Position numbers and translations under genes: made by a program. The notes beneath the pieces were generated by a model. That model had not been told where the DNA came from, searched no databases, and was given only the letters and a program-made list of their open reading frames with translations. This document shows, in pieces, positions 36,801 through 45,144 of a DNA stretch of 64,000 nt. Position 1 is the first letter of the stretch, and every line of letters begins with the position of its first letter. Source of the stretch: Stanieria sp964562685 (GTDB taxonomy: Bacteria > Cyanobacteriota > Cyanobacteriia > Cyanobacteriales > Xenococcaceae); assembly GCA_964562685.1 (NCBI GenBank), contig CAZLUP010000004.1:1-64000 (forward strand), given 5' to 3'.

Positions 36801-37332
36801 TACTAATACTCAAGTAATCGGGCGTGGTACAGATACCTACAGTGAAATCGAATTTGCTAATCTTACTGGTGGTGGTAGTAGCAATACTCTTGACGCTTCA
36901 GCAGTGACTCAAATCAGCGTTAGACTCGATGGTGCAGGTGGTGCTGATCTCGTTAGAGGAGGTGCTGGTAATGATACTCTCATCGGTGGAGTTGGTAATG
37001 ATACTCTTACTGGTGGTGCTGGTATCGACAGGTTTACTTATTTAGCTACCAACCACCGAGCGGATACTATTACTGATTTTATCCCTGGACAAGATAGAGT
37101 TGTTATTTCTGCTGCTGGTTTCGGTGGCGGATTGACTGTTGGTATTCTGAATGCAAATTTATTTGTGTTGGGAAATTCTGCGACTGATGCAAACGACCGC
37201 TTTTTATATGACACTAATAACGGCAGACTATTCTATGATGTCGATGGCACTGGTTCTGCTAATGCCTTTGTTTTAGCTACTTTACAAGGAATTCCTGCTT
37301 TGAGTAATACCGATATCCAAGTTATTGCTTAA
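33859..37332 (+). CDS. Large FG-GAP/UnbV/RTX calcium-binding secreted protein
   Basis: 1157 residues. FG-GAP/VCBS repeats with Ca-binding loops (DYNKDGLLD, DFDNDGDRD, DLTGDGKLD, DFDGDGDND, DYDGDGFLD) form a beta-propeller. It is split by an unassigned insert around residues 330-490. An ASPIC/UnbV domain follows at about 619-705 (NNWIQIDLQGIQSNRDGIGA), then a long run of RTX nonapeptides (GGxGNDxLx) at about 720-970 and 1030-1057. The C-terminal block DRFLYDTNNGRLFYDVDGTG is the usual cyanobacterial end of such proteins. No Sec signal is present, so type I secretion is expected. Surface adhesion or an enzyme-like role is possible. Confidence 0.85.
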   Translation: MVLNANSFQDVTNSAGIVWSRQRGDEAFSISWLDYNKDGLLDLWISGHGYNNDAPNQLFGAKYPYLYINNGDGTFTNLFTQDWRRGNGGDKHGTTWFDFDNDGDRDVVISGGGRLGQVDPDDDDNSGTEALSNLFFVNRNSKIGLLTEEVTARGLEYDLARGRSFLAFDGNNDGLLDLIQLVAIREDGLSPTAYFEQQPNGTFLNRTTAVGLNVTSPSRYAQLADLTGDGKLDLIIQGTYQYPLKVYDISGSNFQDITNNFNFPLTASIPPDQTEDFLDHSSARDSIIADFDGDGDNDIFLVRSNISTTQPSIFQGGSQIVAADLIKPFGIQEIGYSFQTSGDISIDFFDLNGLAANLSPSQVFIGASGRNPTTAELEAFVNFISPISARARANDDPRTTAIDPVAAFVLSPNSSGVTGLKSDRSTRGVYIGYDPATQTWEIRLNSGNNENIRSAVESTQNITNLSPINFTNIDPASKALTDQFWRFDSSTGQFVDDSIVAGLTTPTLAQSAVAGDFDNDKDIDIYIVNAYGSFNQPNILYENQGNGTFVTVPQAGGAASTQVGPHWLDFEVGARVATADYDGDGFLDIFLGSTIARSPGATYLGEPPQLFKNQGNSNNWIQIDLQGIQSNRDGIGAQVRVTSGGTTQLREQNGGMHNFAQNSQRLHFGLGQDNIISQIEIRWSSGITQVLTNIPVNQILTITEPFPNNFNGTNSSNNLNGTSKADLINGLDGNDTVNGAAGNDSLIGGNGNDSLNGGNGNDTLLGEANIDTLNGGAGNDLLIGGDGNDTLNGNNDDDTLNGGAGSDRLDGGSGFDHLIGDAGNDTLIGGSGEDYLEGGINDDSLRGDAGNDTLIGGAGLDTLRGAIGNDLLNGDDDHDFLTGEDGNDTLNGGLGNDTLQGGNGNDLLNGGDGNDTLNGGEGGDTLNGGEGNDNLIGEGGNDSLVGGAGNDTLRGGNGNDILIGGNGSDRLIESGDFSFTITNTQVIGRGTDTYSEIEFANLTGGGSSNTLDASAVTQISVRLDGAGGADLVRGGAGNDTLIGGVGNDTLTGGAGIDRFTYLATNHRADTITDFIPGQDRVVISAAGFGGGLTVGILNANLFVLGNSATDANDRFLYDTNNGRLFYDVDGTGSANAFVLATLQGIPALSNTDIQVIA

Positions 37333-37348
37333 ATAATTTAATGGCGTA

Positions 37349-37370
37349 GAGGCGAACGATGGTTCGCCTC
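37349..37370. repeat. Palindrome GAGGCGAAC-GATG-GTTCGCCTC
   Basis: Perfect 9 bp stem with a tetraloop 16 bp after the RTX stop codon, between the convergent RTX and dndE genes. May serve as a terminator for the RTX transcript. It looks like the other GTAGAGxCG-type palindromes. Confidence 0.7.
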
Positions 37371-37420
37371 AGTAGGATCAGAAATATGAAGGAAAATGCA
37401 TAACTGCTGATGTTATCAAT

Positions 37421-37861
37421 TCAAGGTTTTGCCTTAAAATCAGATTCTGATTCAGTACCACCCTGTAAAGTTCCTGTTGCTTCAACAGTCATTGCAACTA
37501 AATCATCAATATTTTTTAAATCCAATTCACTAGCTAAATAACCAATTCCTCGATGAAGATGCAACAAAAATTGCATTTTAAGATTTTCTTGATTTGTTTC
37601 TAAGCCATCGCGATCGCATCTTTTTTTGAGAGCCAATAATAAAATATCTGCAATTTCTCCCCCAAAAACATTCCAATTCATCTCTACATTACTATCTAAA
37701 TTTATTGGCATAGAAGAAGGAATACTAGGTTCAGCTAAAGAATAACAAAATGCCCATCTACACAAAATATTCCATTGTTCAATTTTGGTAAGACGTTTAA
37801 GTTTTATAAGTTGCTCTTTAGCCCTTGTTGATAAACGAATGCGCTCTATTGGTGTTTCCAT
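37421..37861 (-). CDS. dndE: DNA sulfur modification protein DndE (orphan)
   Basis: 146 residues matching DndE along its length: IRLSTRAKEQLIKLKRLTK, then WNILCRWAFCYSLAEPS, FGGEIADILLLALKKRCDRD and FLLHLHRGIGYL. DndE belongs to the phosphorothioation machinery that replaces a non-bridging phosphate oxygen with sulfur, and it forms tetramers that bind nicked DNA. Here no dndA, dndB, dndC or dndD gene lies within the window; the neighbours are an RTX gene and tsaB. ATG start at 37861. The C-terminal 15 residues are a polar extension. Confidence 0.85.
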   Translation of the reverse strand: METPIERIRLSTRAKEQLIKLKRLTKIEQWNILCRWAFCYSLAEPSIPSSMPINLDSNVEMNWNVFGGEIADILLLALKKRCDRDGLETNQENLKMQFLLHLHRGIGYLASELDLKNIDDLVAMTVEATGTLQGGTESESDFKAKP

Positions 37862-38043
37862 TGAGTCATAGAATTAGATAGTGATGAAGTCAAGTGTTTG
37901 AAATTTTATCATTTTAATTAATGAAATTAAAAATATTTTGACTGATTTTAGATTTAGTTATTACTTTGTTAGATAAAATTTTAAAAATAATTATTGATCT
38001 TTAAGTTATATCAGGTTCGCTTAAACAGTTAAATGTGATGATT

Positions 38044-38086
38044 GATACGGGGACACGGGGATAAGGGGATACAGAGACGCGGAGAG
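38044..38086. repeat. Dispersed GGGGACACGGGG element
   Basis: Related to the inverse copy at 29970-30004 (shared GGGGACACGGGG and GAGACG-GGAGAG ends). Confidence 0.65.
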
Positions 38087-38132
38087 AATTTATTTTAAGT
38101 GATTATCAGAACTTGATATTAAACTAAAATGC

Positions 38133-38164
38133 AAAAAAAACTCATGGCTAGTCACAACCATGAG
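38133..38164 (-). terminator. Intrinsic terminator of the tsaB transcript
   Basis: On the minus strand CTCATGG, a 10-base loop, CCATGAG and then TTTTTTTT. It is about 215 bp after the tsaB stop codon. Confidence 0.7.
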
Positions 38165-38378
38165 CAAGGTAAAAACTATTTGTTTGACAATTATTTTATC
38201 AGTTTAGTTAGGTAAAATTTTGTTAACTATAATTGATTAAGTCAAATCACTTAGTTTTAAACAAGAGAGTTATTATTAATATGACATACTTAATTAAAAA
38301 TGCCTGGATTTAATCTAAAAATTAACTAAATCTTGAAATTACTTACTATTAAAATAAAGATTAGATTAACTTGGCTTT

Positions 38379-39014
38379 TTAAACTGGATGTTGACCATAA
38401 AAAGGAACGACTTCTGACCATTGATTCAAACTTCCTTCCTGCCATTCTAAATAACCAAGTTGAAGGATATGAGTAACAGTCTCAGCAAGATTAACAGGAG
38501 TTTCAATTAATTGATAAGGTAAAATTAAATCTGTTAAAGTTTGTTGCCAAGCTTCTGGTGTCATTACCGTATCGGGTAAATAAATTTTCTTCTGATTAGT
38601 TTTAGAGAATTGATAAATACCAACAAATAATTGACCTCGGTTGGCTGGCATTTGGACAGCTAAAAGAGAATCAGGTTCAAATTGAGTTTTTTGTGACCAA
38701 GCTAGGGCAGCTAGAGTAGAAACACCATACAAAGGAATTTCTAACTGTTGTGCTAGAGTACGAGCAGTTACTACACCAATTCTTGTACCAGTAAAACCAC
38801 CCGGTCCTTTAGCAACAGCAATAAATCTTAAATCTTGCCATGTTTTCGGTTGTAAAATTTCACCCAGATATTGATGAAGATGAGAAGCAAGATTTTGTCC
38901 TAAATGCCAAACTTGACTACGATAATCTCCTGCAAAATTACTAATCGCTATACCCAATTGAGGTGTAGTAGTGTGAAGAGCTAGAGCATATTGATGAGAG
39001 TCTAAAGTTAGCAT
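38379..39014 (-). CDS. tsaB: tRNA threonylcarbamoyladenosine protein TsaB
   Basis: 211 residues from ATG 39014 (MLTLDSHQYALALHTTTPQLG, ASKHA ATPase-like fold). KGPGGFTGTRIGVVTARTLA near residue 71 is the TsaB signature. It is the dimerisation partner of TsaD in making t6A37 in ANN-decoding tRNAs. A TTG at 39050 also opens the frame, but the ATG start gives the conserved N-terminus. Confidence 0.9.
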   Translation of the reverse strand: MLTLDSHQYALALHTTTPQLGIAISNFAGDYRSQVWHLGQNLASHLHQYLGEILQPKTWQDLRFIAVAKGPGGFTGTRIGVVTARTLAQQLEIPLYGVSTLAALAWSQKTQFEPDSLLAVQMPANRGQLFVGIYQFSKTNQKKIYLPDTVMTPEAWQQTLTDLILPYQLIETPVNLAETVTHILQLGYLEWQEGSLNQWSEVVPFYGQHPV

Positions 39015-39104
39015 AGTAATTACAGCTTGAATTAATTTTAGATGAAACAAAACATTTTTTATCTTAGAATTTTATAAAATCGCCTTCTCTCTTCAGTAAT
39101 TTTT

Positions 39105-40286
39105 GTGTCAGACCATCAATTAGCTACAGTTGATTTACAGGGAGAATATATTGAACATCTCCATTTACTTTCTAGCGAAAAAGTAGGATGGGAAAAAGTA
39201 AATCTCATTTATGAATTAGAACCTGCTGGCGAAATGCCAGAAATTGCTCTAGAGCAACATATGTTAGTTATTTGTCAAGGAAATTGTCAAGTTAGCTACC
39301 ATCTTAATGGCAATTGGCAGCAAGAAACTTATACAGAAGGAGATATTATTCTTTTTCCTGCGGGAGAAATTTTTCCAAAAGTACAACTTGACCGTCAAGT
39401 TCCTTTAATTGAGCTTTTTTTTGAACCAACAATTTTAATTAATACTGCCGAAGAAGCAATTAAAACAGAAAAGATTCAATTGGCACAGCAGTTGAAATTA
39501 CGCGATCCGTTGATTGAACAAATAGGTATAGCTTTGAAAACTGAATTAGCAACAGGAAATAGTCATAGTAAACTTTATGTTGATTCGATGGCTACTGCAC
39601 TTGCTGTTCATCTACTGCAACGATATTCATCCCATACTCAAGAAATTAGAAATTATCCAGGTGGATTACCTTTTTATAAACTAAAACAAGTCAAAGAATA
39701 TATCTATTCGCATTTAGACCAAAATCTCAGTTTAGCTCAATTAGCTGCGATCGCGCAAATGAGTCCTCATTATTTTGCTACTCTGTTTAAACAGTCCACA
39801 GGATTTGCCCCTCATCAATATTTAACACGATGTCGCATCGAAAAAGCCAAACAACTGTTGCGACAAAAACAGTTATCAATTGTTGAAATTTCCCATGAAG
39901 TTGGTTTTCAAAGTCGGAGTCATTTTACTTTTTTATTTTCCCTAGCAGTTTCCCACGGGTTTCATGCTTTAGCCATTATCGGTTTAGCAATCCTCTCTTC
40001 TCCAGAAATTCTCCACAATAACCACGGCGGTAACTTAGGCTATTTCTTTTTGATTGCCATGACCGCTACTTCATTTCAAACTACGGCAAGTTGGTTAGGA
40101 CATCGTAGTTGGCAGATTTTACATACAGTAGGAATGTATTATTTATGGTTAGCGTTTATCTATTCTTTTATGGGCAGATTGGGAGAATCGATGATAATTT
40201 ATTTACCTTTTGTTAGTTTATTAGTTGTCGCGATCGCGTTAAAATTAATTTTATTCTTTAAGAAACCTTCAAACATAAACCTTTAA
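39105..40286 (+). CDS. AraC-type regulator fused in frame to part of a membrane protein
   Basis: 393 residues. Residues 1-170 are a cupin-like sensor region and 188-278 an AraC double helix-turn-helix (LAQLAAIAQMSPHYFATLFK and VEISHEVGFQSRSHFTFLF). The normal AraC end is missing. From residue 279 the protein becomes four hydrophobic helices (SLAVSHGFHALAIIGLAIL to VSLLVVAIALKLILFF) with HGFH and HTVGMYYLW, resembling the C-terminal part of a ferric-reductase-like haem membrane domain. The join at about 39928-39945 is abrupt and looks like a deletion between two genes. It may be non-functional. Confidence 0.6.
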   Translation: MSDHQLATVDLQGEYIEHLHLLSSEKVGWEKVNLIYELEPAGEMPEIALEQHMLVICQGNCQVSYHLNGNWQQETYTEGDIILFPAGEIFPKVQLDRQVPLIELFFEPTILINTAEEAIKTEKIQLAQQLKLRDPLIEQIGIALKTELATGNSHSKLYVDSMATALAVHLLQRYSSHTQEIRNYPGGLPFYKLKQVKEYIYSHLDQNLSLAQLAAIAQMSPHYFATLFKQSTGFAPHQYLTRCRIEKAKQLLRQKQLSIVEISHEVGFQSRSHFTFLFSLAVSHGFHALAIIGLAILSSPEILHNNHGGNLGYFFLIAMTATSFQTTASWLGHRSWQILHTVGMYYLWLAFIYSFMGRLGESMIIYLPFVSLLVVAIALKLILFFKKPSNINL

Positions 40287-40364
40287 ACCAATCAGAAGTA
40301 GAGGAGACAAACACGCTAAAATCAGAACAGATAAAGTAACAATCTTACGGTTCAAGTTTTTAGA

Positions 40365-42032
40365 GTGGAAACGCCTCAAAGCAATTTCTTTACGTTTGAT
40401 TCCATTGACGCAGCTTTAGCCGATATTAAAGCAGGTCACGCCATTGTGGTAGTTGACGATGAAAATCGAGAAAACGAAGGTGATGTCATTTGTGCAGCAC
40501 AGTTTGCTACTCCAGATATGATCAACTTCATGGCAGTAGAAGCTAGGGGTTTGATTTGTTTGGCAATGACGGGACAAAGATTAGATGAACTCGATTTACC
40601 TCTGATGGTGACTAAAAATACTGATAGCAACCAAACTGCTTTTACTGTCAGTATCGATGCAGCCAAGCATTTAGGAGGGAGTACTGGGATTTCTGCTGAA
40701 GATAGAGCGCGTACCATTCAAATAGCTATCAATCCAGCTAGTAAACCAGAAGATTTAGCGCGTCCTGGTCATATTTTCCCTCTGAGGGCAAAAACAGGTG
40801 GAGTTCTCAAACGGGCTGGTCATACTGAAGCTGCGGTAGACTTATCTAGATTAGCAGGACTATATCCAGCAGGGGTAATTTGCGAAATCCAAAATGCGGA
40901 TGGTTCGATGGCACGCTTACCTCAGTTAGTAGAATATGCTCGCAAACACAACCTCAAGCTTATTAGTATTGCAGATCTGATTAGTTATCGCCTCAAACAT
41001 GACCGCTTTGTTTATCGAGAAACAGTTTGTAAATTTCCCAGTCAATTTGGAGATTTTCAAATCTATGCTTATCGCAATGTCCTCGATGAAACCGAACATT
41101 TAGCCATAGTTAAAGGTAATCCTGCTCAGTTTGATCAGCAACCAGTTATGGTTAGGGTGCATTCAGAATGTTTGACTGGTGATGCTTTGGGTTCACTGCG
41201 TTGTGACTGTCGGATGCAACTACAAGCTGCGTTAAAGATGATTGAAGCAGCAGAATTAGGAGTCGTGATTTATCTACGTCAGGAAGGAAGAGGAATTGGC
41301 TTAGTTAATAAGTTAAAAGCTTATACTTTACAGGATTTAGGCTTAGATACGGTAGAAGCGAACGAAAGGTTGGGTTTTCCAGCCGATTTACGAGATTATG
41401 GCATGGGAGCGCAAATGTTGAACGATTTGGGTGTAAAAAAAATTCGTTTGATTACCAACAATCCCCGTAAAATTGCTGGTTTAAAAGGATATGGTTTAGA
41501 AATAGTTGACCGAGTTCCTTTGTTAATCGAAGCTAACGATTATAATTCTGAGTATTTAGCCACCAAAGCCAAAAAATTAGGGCATTTATTGCTACAAACC
41601 TATCTCATCACTGTAGCCATTACCTGGAAACAAGAAATTGCCTCCGCTACAGCTAGATACGAAAAATTAGATAAAATTAGACACCTAGCTCAATCATTTG
41701 ATCTACTCTTACAAGAAGAAGCTCGACCAGTCGCGAGCGCATTATTTAGCAATCCTGCTTTAATTTTTCATCTCGGCTTCGATCAATCCAACCTAGCCAA
41801 ATCTGACTGGTATAGGGATTGCAATCATCCTTATATAGAAGGAATCGGCAAAATTCTAGATTATCTTGCCAGTTGGCAAGAAGTTCAGAGTTTAGAATTT
41901 TTAATTGCTACTGGGGAAGACCCCATGATGGGTTTACAAGTAAAGTTGGACAGACAAACTTTTCCTTTAACTCAACCACCTTCTCAACTCTGTGGGAAGT
42001 GGGAAAGTCAAATTATTTATAGTTTTAGTTGA
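40365..42032 (+). CDS. ribBA: Bifunctional DHBP synthase / GTP cyclohydrolase II
   Basis: 555 residues with a GTG start at 40365. The RibB half (1 to about 205) has VVVDDENRENEGDVICAA and RAGHTEAAVDL. The RibA half (about 210-410) has VRVHSECLTGDALGSLRCDC with the zinc cysteines, and YLRQEGRGIGLVNKLKAY. A 145-residue C-terminal extension, common in cyanobacterial RibBA, follows. It supplies the two precursors of riboflavin. The upstream gene ends 78 bp before it. Confidence 0.93.
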   Translation: METPQSNFFTFDSIDAALADIKAGHAIVVVDDENRENEGDVICAAQFATPDMINFMAVEARGLICLAMTGQRLDELDLPLMVTKNTDSNQTAFTVSIDAAKHLGGSTGISAEDRARTIQIAINPASKPEDLARPGHIFPLRAKTGGVLKRAGHTEAAVDLSRLAGLYPAGVICEIQNADGSMARLPQLVEYARKHNLKLISIADLISYRLKHDRFVYRETVCKFPSQFGDFQIYAYRNVLDETEHLAIVKGNPAQFDQQPVMVRVHSECLTGDALGSLRCDCRMQLQAALKMIEAAELGVVIYLRQEGRGIGLVNKLKAYTLQDLGLDTVEANERLGFPADLRDYGMGAQMLNDLGVKKIRLITNNPRKIAGLKGYGLEIVDRVPLLIEANDYNSEYLATKAKKLGHLLLQTYLITVAITWKQEIASATARYEKLDKIRHLAQSFDLLLQEEARPVASALFSNPALIFHLGFDQSNLAKSDWYRDCNHPYIEGIGKILDYLASWQEVQSLEFLIATGEDPMMGLQVKLDRQTFPLTQPPSQLCGKWESQIIYSFS

Positions 42033-42194
42033 AGCGATTTTTGGCTAATAATCTGACTAAATGGCAAAGAAGATAAAAAAATTATTAAGCAAAAAAATAA
42101 AATCTTAATAAATCACATTAATTGCTGCCATTTCATTAAAAGTAAAGTTATAATTTCGCCCGAAAGCAATTATTACTGGATAGTAAATATTATT

Positions 42195-42725
42195 ATGTCC
42201 GCTCTTCCTAAACCAACCTTTCCAGTTCAAAATTATTCCCCACATTTTAATTCTGCACGTTCTCGTCAGCGTAAAAAATATCACTCTCATGCTTCTTCTT
42301 CTCACAGTAAAACTAAGCAAGTCAGTAATTCCTCGGTTACTAAATTACCTAATAAAAAAACACTACCAGTTCAATTACAAATTTTGTTATTTTTACAAAA
42401 AAGTTCTTTTGGTTTAGCATTAGTATTGATAGCTAGTAGTATTGCAGTTTATATTAGTAATGTTCGGATTCCTCAACTTTGGAGTAAAGAATATAACAAT
42501 TTAGAAACTCTGCAACGTCAAGAAAGAGAGCTAATTGCAATTAACGAATCTCTCAAACATGAAATTGCTCAACAAGCTCAAGCAAAAAATACTAAATTTG
42601 TTTCTTTAACAGTAGATAACGCTATTTTTGTTCGTCCAGCTTCTGTCTCTTCCTCAGTTAATCCTAATCCTATCGAACAAGTTCAAGTAAAAGATTTAGC
42701 ATTAGAACTGAATTCAGGGTATTAA
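42195..42725 (+). CDS. FtsL-like bitopic cell-division protein
   Basis: 176 residues. A basic, Ser-rich cytoplasmic N-terminus (residues 1-60), a single membrane helix (SSFGLALVLIASSIAVYISN, about 71-90), and a following heptad-like segment (NLETLQRQERELIAINESLK) form the FtsL architecture. It is 270 bp upstream of ftsI on the same strand, the classical place for ftsL. Sequence similarity to FtsL is too weak to be certain, so I infer the role from topology and position. Confidence 0.6.
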   Translation: MSALPKPTFPVQNYSPHFNSARSRQRKKYHSHASSSHSKTKQVSNSSVTKLPNKKTLPVQLQILLFLQKSSFGLALVLIASSIAVYISNVRIPQLWSKEYNNLETLQRQERELIAINESLKHEIAQQAQAKNTKFVSLTVDNAIFVRPASVSSSVNPNPIEQVQVKDLALELNSGY

Positions 42726-42738
42726 CAGTTATCAGTAG

Positions 42739-42758
42739 AGACGCGAAATTTCGCGTCT
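42739..42758. repeat. Palindrome AGACGCGAAATTTCGCGTCT
   Basis: Perfect 20 bp palindrome preceded by GTAG, 13 bp after the FtsL-like gene. Another GTAGAGACGCGA-type hairpin is at 46543-46615. Confidence 0.8.
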
Positions 42759-42887
42759 GTTATCAGTTACCAGTAAAGACTTAATTTGTTACTTTTGTAC
42801 AGTTATTAAGAGAAACTTAATAGACGAGTTTTTTGCATAATTTAACTGATTAAATTTTGGGGCTGTAAATAGATAGAGAATTATCAG

Positions 42888-42914
42888 GTAGAAGCGTAAT
42901 ATTTACGTTTCTAC
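42888..42914. repeat. Palindrome GTAGAAGCGTAA / TTACGTTTCTAC
   Basis: 12 bp stem with one G-T pair and a 3-base loop, about 80 bp before the ftsI start. Member of the GTAG...CTAC palindrome family. Confidence 0.75.
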
Positions 42915-42994
42915 TAATTATTTTTTTCAGAAAAACTTGAATAAATTTTTATAGTAAATCTTTTTTTATTGAATTATTGAGTATTGGAGGTAAA

Positions 42995-44842
42995 ATGACT
43001 AAATCAAAACCTAGAAATATACCTCAACGACCAAAAAGAATTTCTCAAGCTTCTTCCGCTAAATCTACAAAAAAATTCCAGCTAATTAGACTTTTATTAG
43101 TTTGGTTAGTCTTAGTAGGTGCTGCTGTTGGATTGACGGGGAGACTTTTTTATTTACAAATTTTGAATCCTACGATTGTTTATGAACAAGCACCTAAAGG
43201 TAAAACTTTAAAACAAATAGCCAACGATCAACAACATACTTTATTACGCTTTTATAATCCTCGTCGTCAAATAGTAGATCGTCAACAAAATGTTTTAGCA
43301 ACAGATAGAATTACTTACGATCTTTACGCTCATCCCTCTTTATTTACTGTTTATTCTAAAGATATTTCTCCCGAACAAGTAGCACAAGAATTAGCTTCTA
43401 TTCTTCCTAATTACACCACTGAAAAATTAGTCCAAATTTTTCATCAAAGAAAAACAGGAATAAAATTAGCAAGCGATCTTCCAGAATCAGTTAAAGAAAA
43501 AATTAGTAAATTAAAAATTGATGGTTTAGATTTGCAAAAACGCTATTCTCGTTTTTATCCCTATGAAGAAATGGTAGCGGAAGTAGTAGGTTATATGAAT
43601 CGCGATCGCTTGCCTTTACCCCAAGCAGGAGTAGAATATACTCAACAACAACTTTTACAACGTCCTGAAATTACTAAATCAGTTAAACGGAGTTTTATTG
43701 GCGATCACTCTATTTTTCATGTAGGTGATTTAAATCCTCAAGAAGAGTTATTAAAATTTGACGATTTACGTTTGCAATTAACCCTCGATCTGAAGATTCA
43801 ACAAGCAGCGCGCAACGCTTTAAAACAGCAAATGCTCAAATATAAAGCTAAACGCGGAACGGTAATTGTGATGGATGTCCGCGATGGTGCGATCGCTTCT
43901 TTGGTTTCTGAACCTACTTATAATCCTAATCTTTACTACAAATACAATGTGGAATTGTTTAAAAATTGGGCAATTACCGATTTGTATGAACCTGGTTCAA
44001 CTTTTAAACCGATTAATGTTGCTATCGCTTTAGATGCAGGAGTAATTACTCCCAATGACACTTTTAAAGATACAGGTAAAATCAAAGTTGATGGTTGGGA
44101 GATACGCAACCACGATTATGAAGACGATGGTGCGCGAGGAATTTTGACAATTCCCCAAATTCTACAGCATTCAAGTAATGTAGGGATGATTCAGATGATG
44201 AACCGTCTTAATCGAGAGGATTATTATCATCATCTTCTTGCTTTAGGAATTGAAGATAAACTGGCGTTAGATATTCCTGGTTATACTCCTGGACATCTTA
44301 AAAACGAAATTGAATTTAAAGTCAAAGCCATTGAAGCTGCTACTACCTCTTTTGGACAAGGTTTTTCCTTAACACCCTTAAAACTGATTCAATTACATTG
44401 CGCGATCGCTAATGGGGGAAACTTAGTCACACCCCATGTTGTTCGTGGTTTATCAGATGTTCAAGGTTATCTGCATTGGCAACCTACTTATCCCACTAAA
44501 CAAGTATTTAAACCAGAAACTACCAAAGCTGTCTTAGCCATGATGGAAAGTGTAGTAAGAGAAAAAGAAGGTAGTGGTTACGTTGCTTCCCTTCCAGGTT
44601 ATCGCATTGCTGGCAAAACAGGAACCGCCCAAAAAGCCGTTAATAAGGGAGGATACGACAAAAAAGCCAAAATTACCAGCTTTGTTGCCATGTTTCCCGT
44701 TGAAGCACCCCGTTATGCTATCTTAGCTGTTGTAGACGAGCCTAAAGGTGCATATACTTTTGGTTCTACCGTAGCAGCACCGATTGTTAAATCAGTCATG
44801 GAAGCTATTATTGCGATTGAAGGAATTCCACCCGCTCAATAA
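42995..44842 (+). CDS. ftsI: Peptidoglycan D,D-transpeptidase FtsI (PBP3-type)
   Basis: 615 residues. One N-terminal membrane helix (LIRLLLVWLVLVGAAVGLTG, about 30-50), a pedestal/dimerisation domain, and the transpeptidase domain with SxxK in EPGSTFKPINVA, SxN in QHSSNVGMIQMM and KTG in AGKTGTAQKAV. It crosslinks septal peptidoglycan with FtsW. The frame is open from a TTG at 42977, but GGAGG at 42986-42990 clearly sets ATG 42995 as the start. Preceded by the FtsL-like gene. Confidence 0.92.
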   Translation: MTKSKPRNIPQRPKRISQASSAKSTKKFQLIRLLLVWLVLVGAAVGLTGRLFYLQILNPTIVYEQAPKGKTLKQIANDQQHTLLRFYNPRRQIVDRQQNVLATDRITYDLYAHPSLFTVYSKDISPEQVAQELASILPNYTTEKLVQIFHQRKTGIKLASDLPESVKEKISKLKIDGLDLQKRYSRFYPYEEMVAEVVGYMNRDRLPLPQAGVEYTQQQLLQRPEITKSVKRSFIGDHSIFHVGDLNPQEELLKFDDLRLQLTLDLKIQQAARNALKQQMLKYKAKRGTVIVMDVRDGAIASLVSEPTYNPNLYYKYNVELFKNWAITDLYEPGSTFKPINVAIALDAGVITPNDTFKDTGKIKVDGWEIRNHDYEDDGARGILTIPQILQHSSNVGMIQMMNRLNREDYYHHLLALGIEDKLALDIPGYTPGHLKNEIEFKVKAIEAATTSFGQGFSLTPLKLIQLHCAIANGGNLVTPHVVRGLSDVQGYLHWQPTYPTKQVFKPETTKAVLAMMESVVREKEGSGYVASLPGYRIAGKTGTAQKAVNKGGYDKKAKITSFVAMFPVEAPRYAILAVVDEPKGAYTFGSTVAAPIVKSVMEAIIAIEGIPPAQ

Positions 44843-44865
44843 TCAGTTATCAAAGATTAAGTAGC

Positions 44866-44892
44866 AAGTAAAAAGTAAAAAGTAAAAAGTAG
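44866..44892. repeat. Heptameric repeat (AAGTAAA)n
   Basis: Nearly four copies just after ftsI, related to the TTTTTAC units at 20410. Confidence 0.75.
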
Positions 44893-44959
44893 TAATTAAT
44901 CTAATCAATCATCTGTGTTTATTTTATTATTTGTCTTTTAAAAACTATAAGCTATTCTA

Positions 44960-45144
44960 ATAACCAATAAATAATGACTAATAACCAATAACCAATAACT
45001 AATGACTAATGACTAATGACTNNNNNNNNNNNNNNNNNNNNNNNNNNNNNNNNNNNNNNNNNNNNNNNNNNNNNNNNNNNNNNNNNNNNNNNNNNNNNNN
45101 NNNNNNNNNNNNNNNNNNNNNACTAATGACTAATGACTAATGAC
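44960..45144. repeat. Heptameric repeat array (GACTAAT)n, left of the aminotransferase
   Basis: Repeats of CTAATGA/CCAATAA units interrupted by 100 N (45022-45121). They run up to the aminotransferase stop codon (45145-45147). The units are in the opposite orientation to the array at 46309-46545, so the two form a long inverted repeat around the gene. The 44843-44959 spacer has nothing else. Confidence 0.85.
45022..45121. other. Assembly gap of 100 N
   Basis: Exactly 100 ambiguous bases within a tandem repeat, a placeholder of unknown true length. Confidence 0.98.

Larger units (their letters stand above)
37862..38378. other. Intergenic region tsaB-dndE
   Basis: 517 bp with no gene. It contains a dispersed GGGGACACGGGGAT element at 38044-38086 and a terminator-like hairpin at 38133-38164. 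The 180 bp next to dndE are AT-rich and probably hold its promoter. Confidence 0.5.

Noticed and set aside
40269..40355. 28-codon minus-strand frame MNRKIVTLSVLILACLSPLL, membrane-like
   Set aside because: Too short, TTG start, no ribosome site. It might be a relic of a gene lost when the AraC fusion formed, but this cannot be shown.
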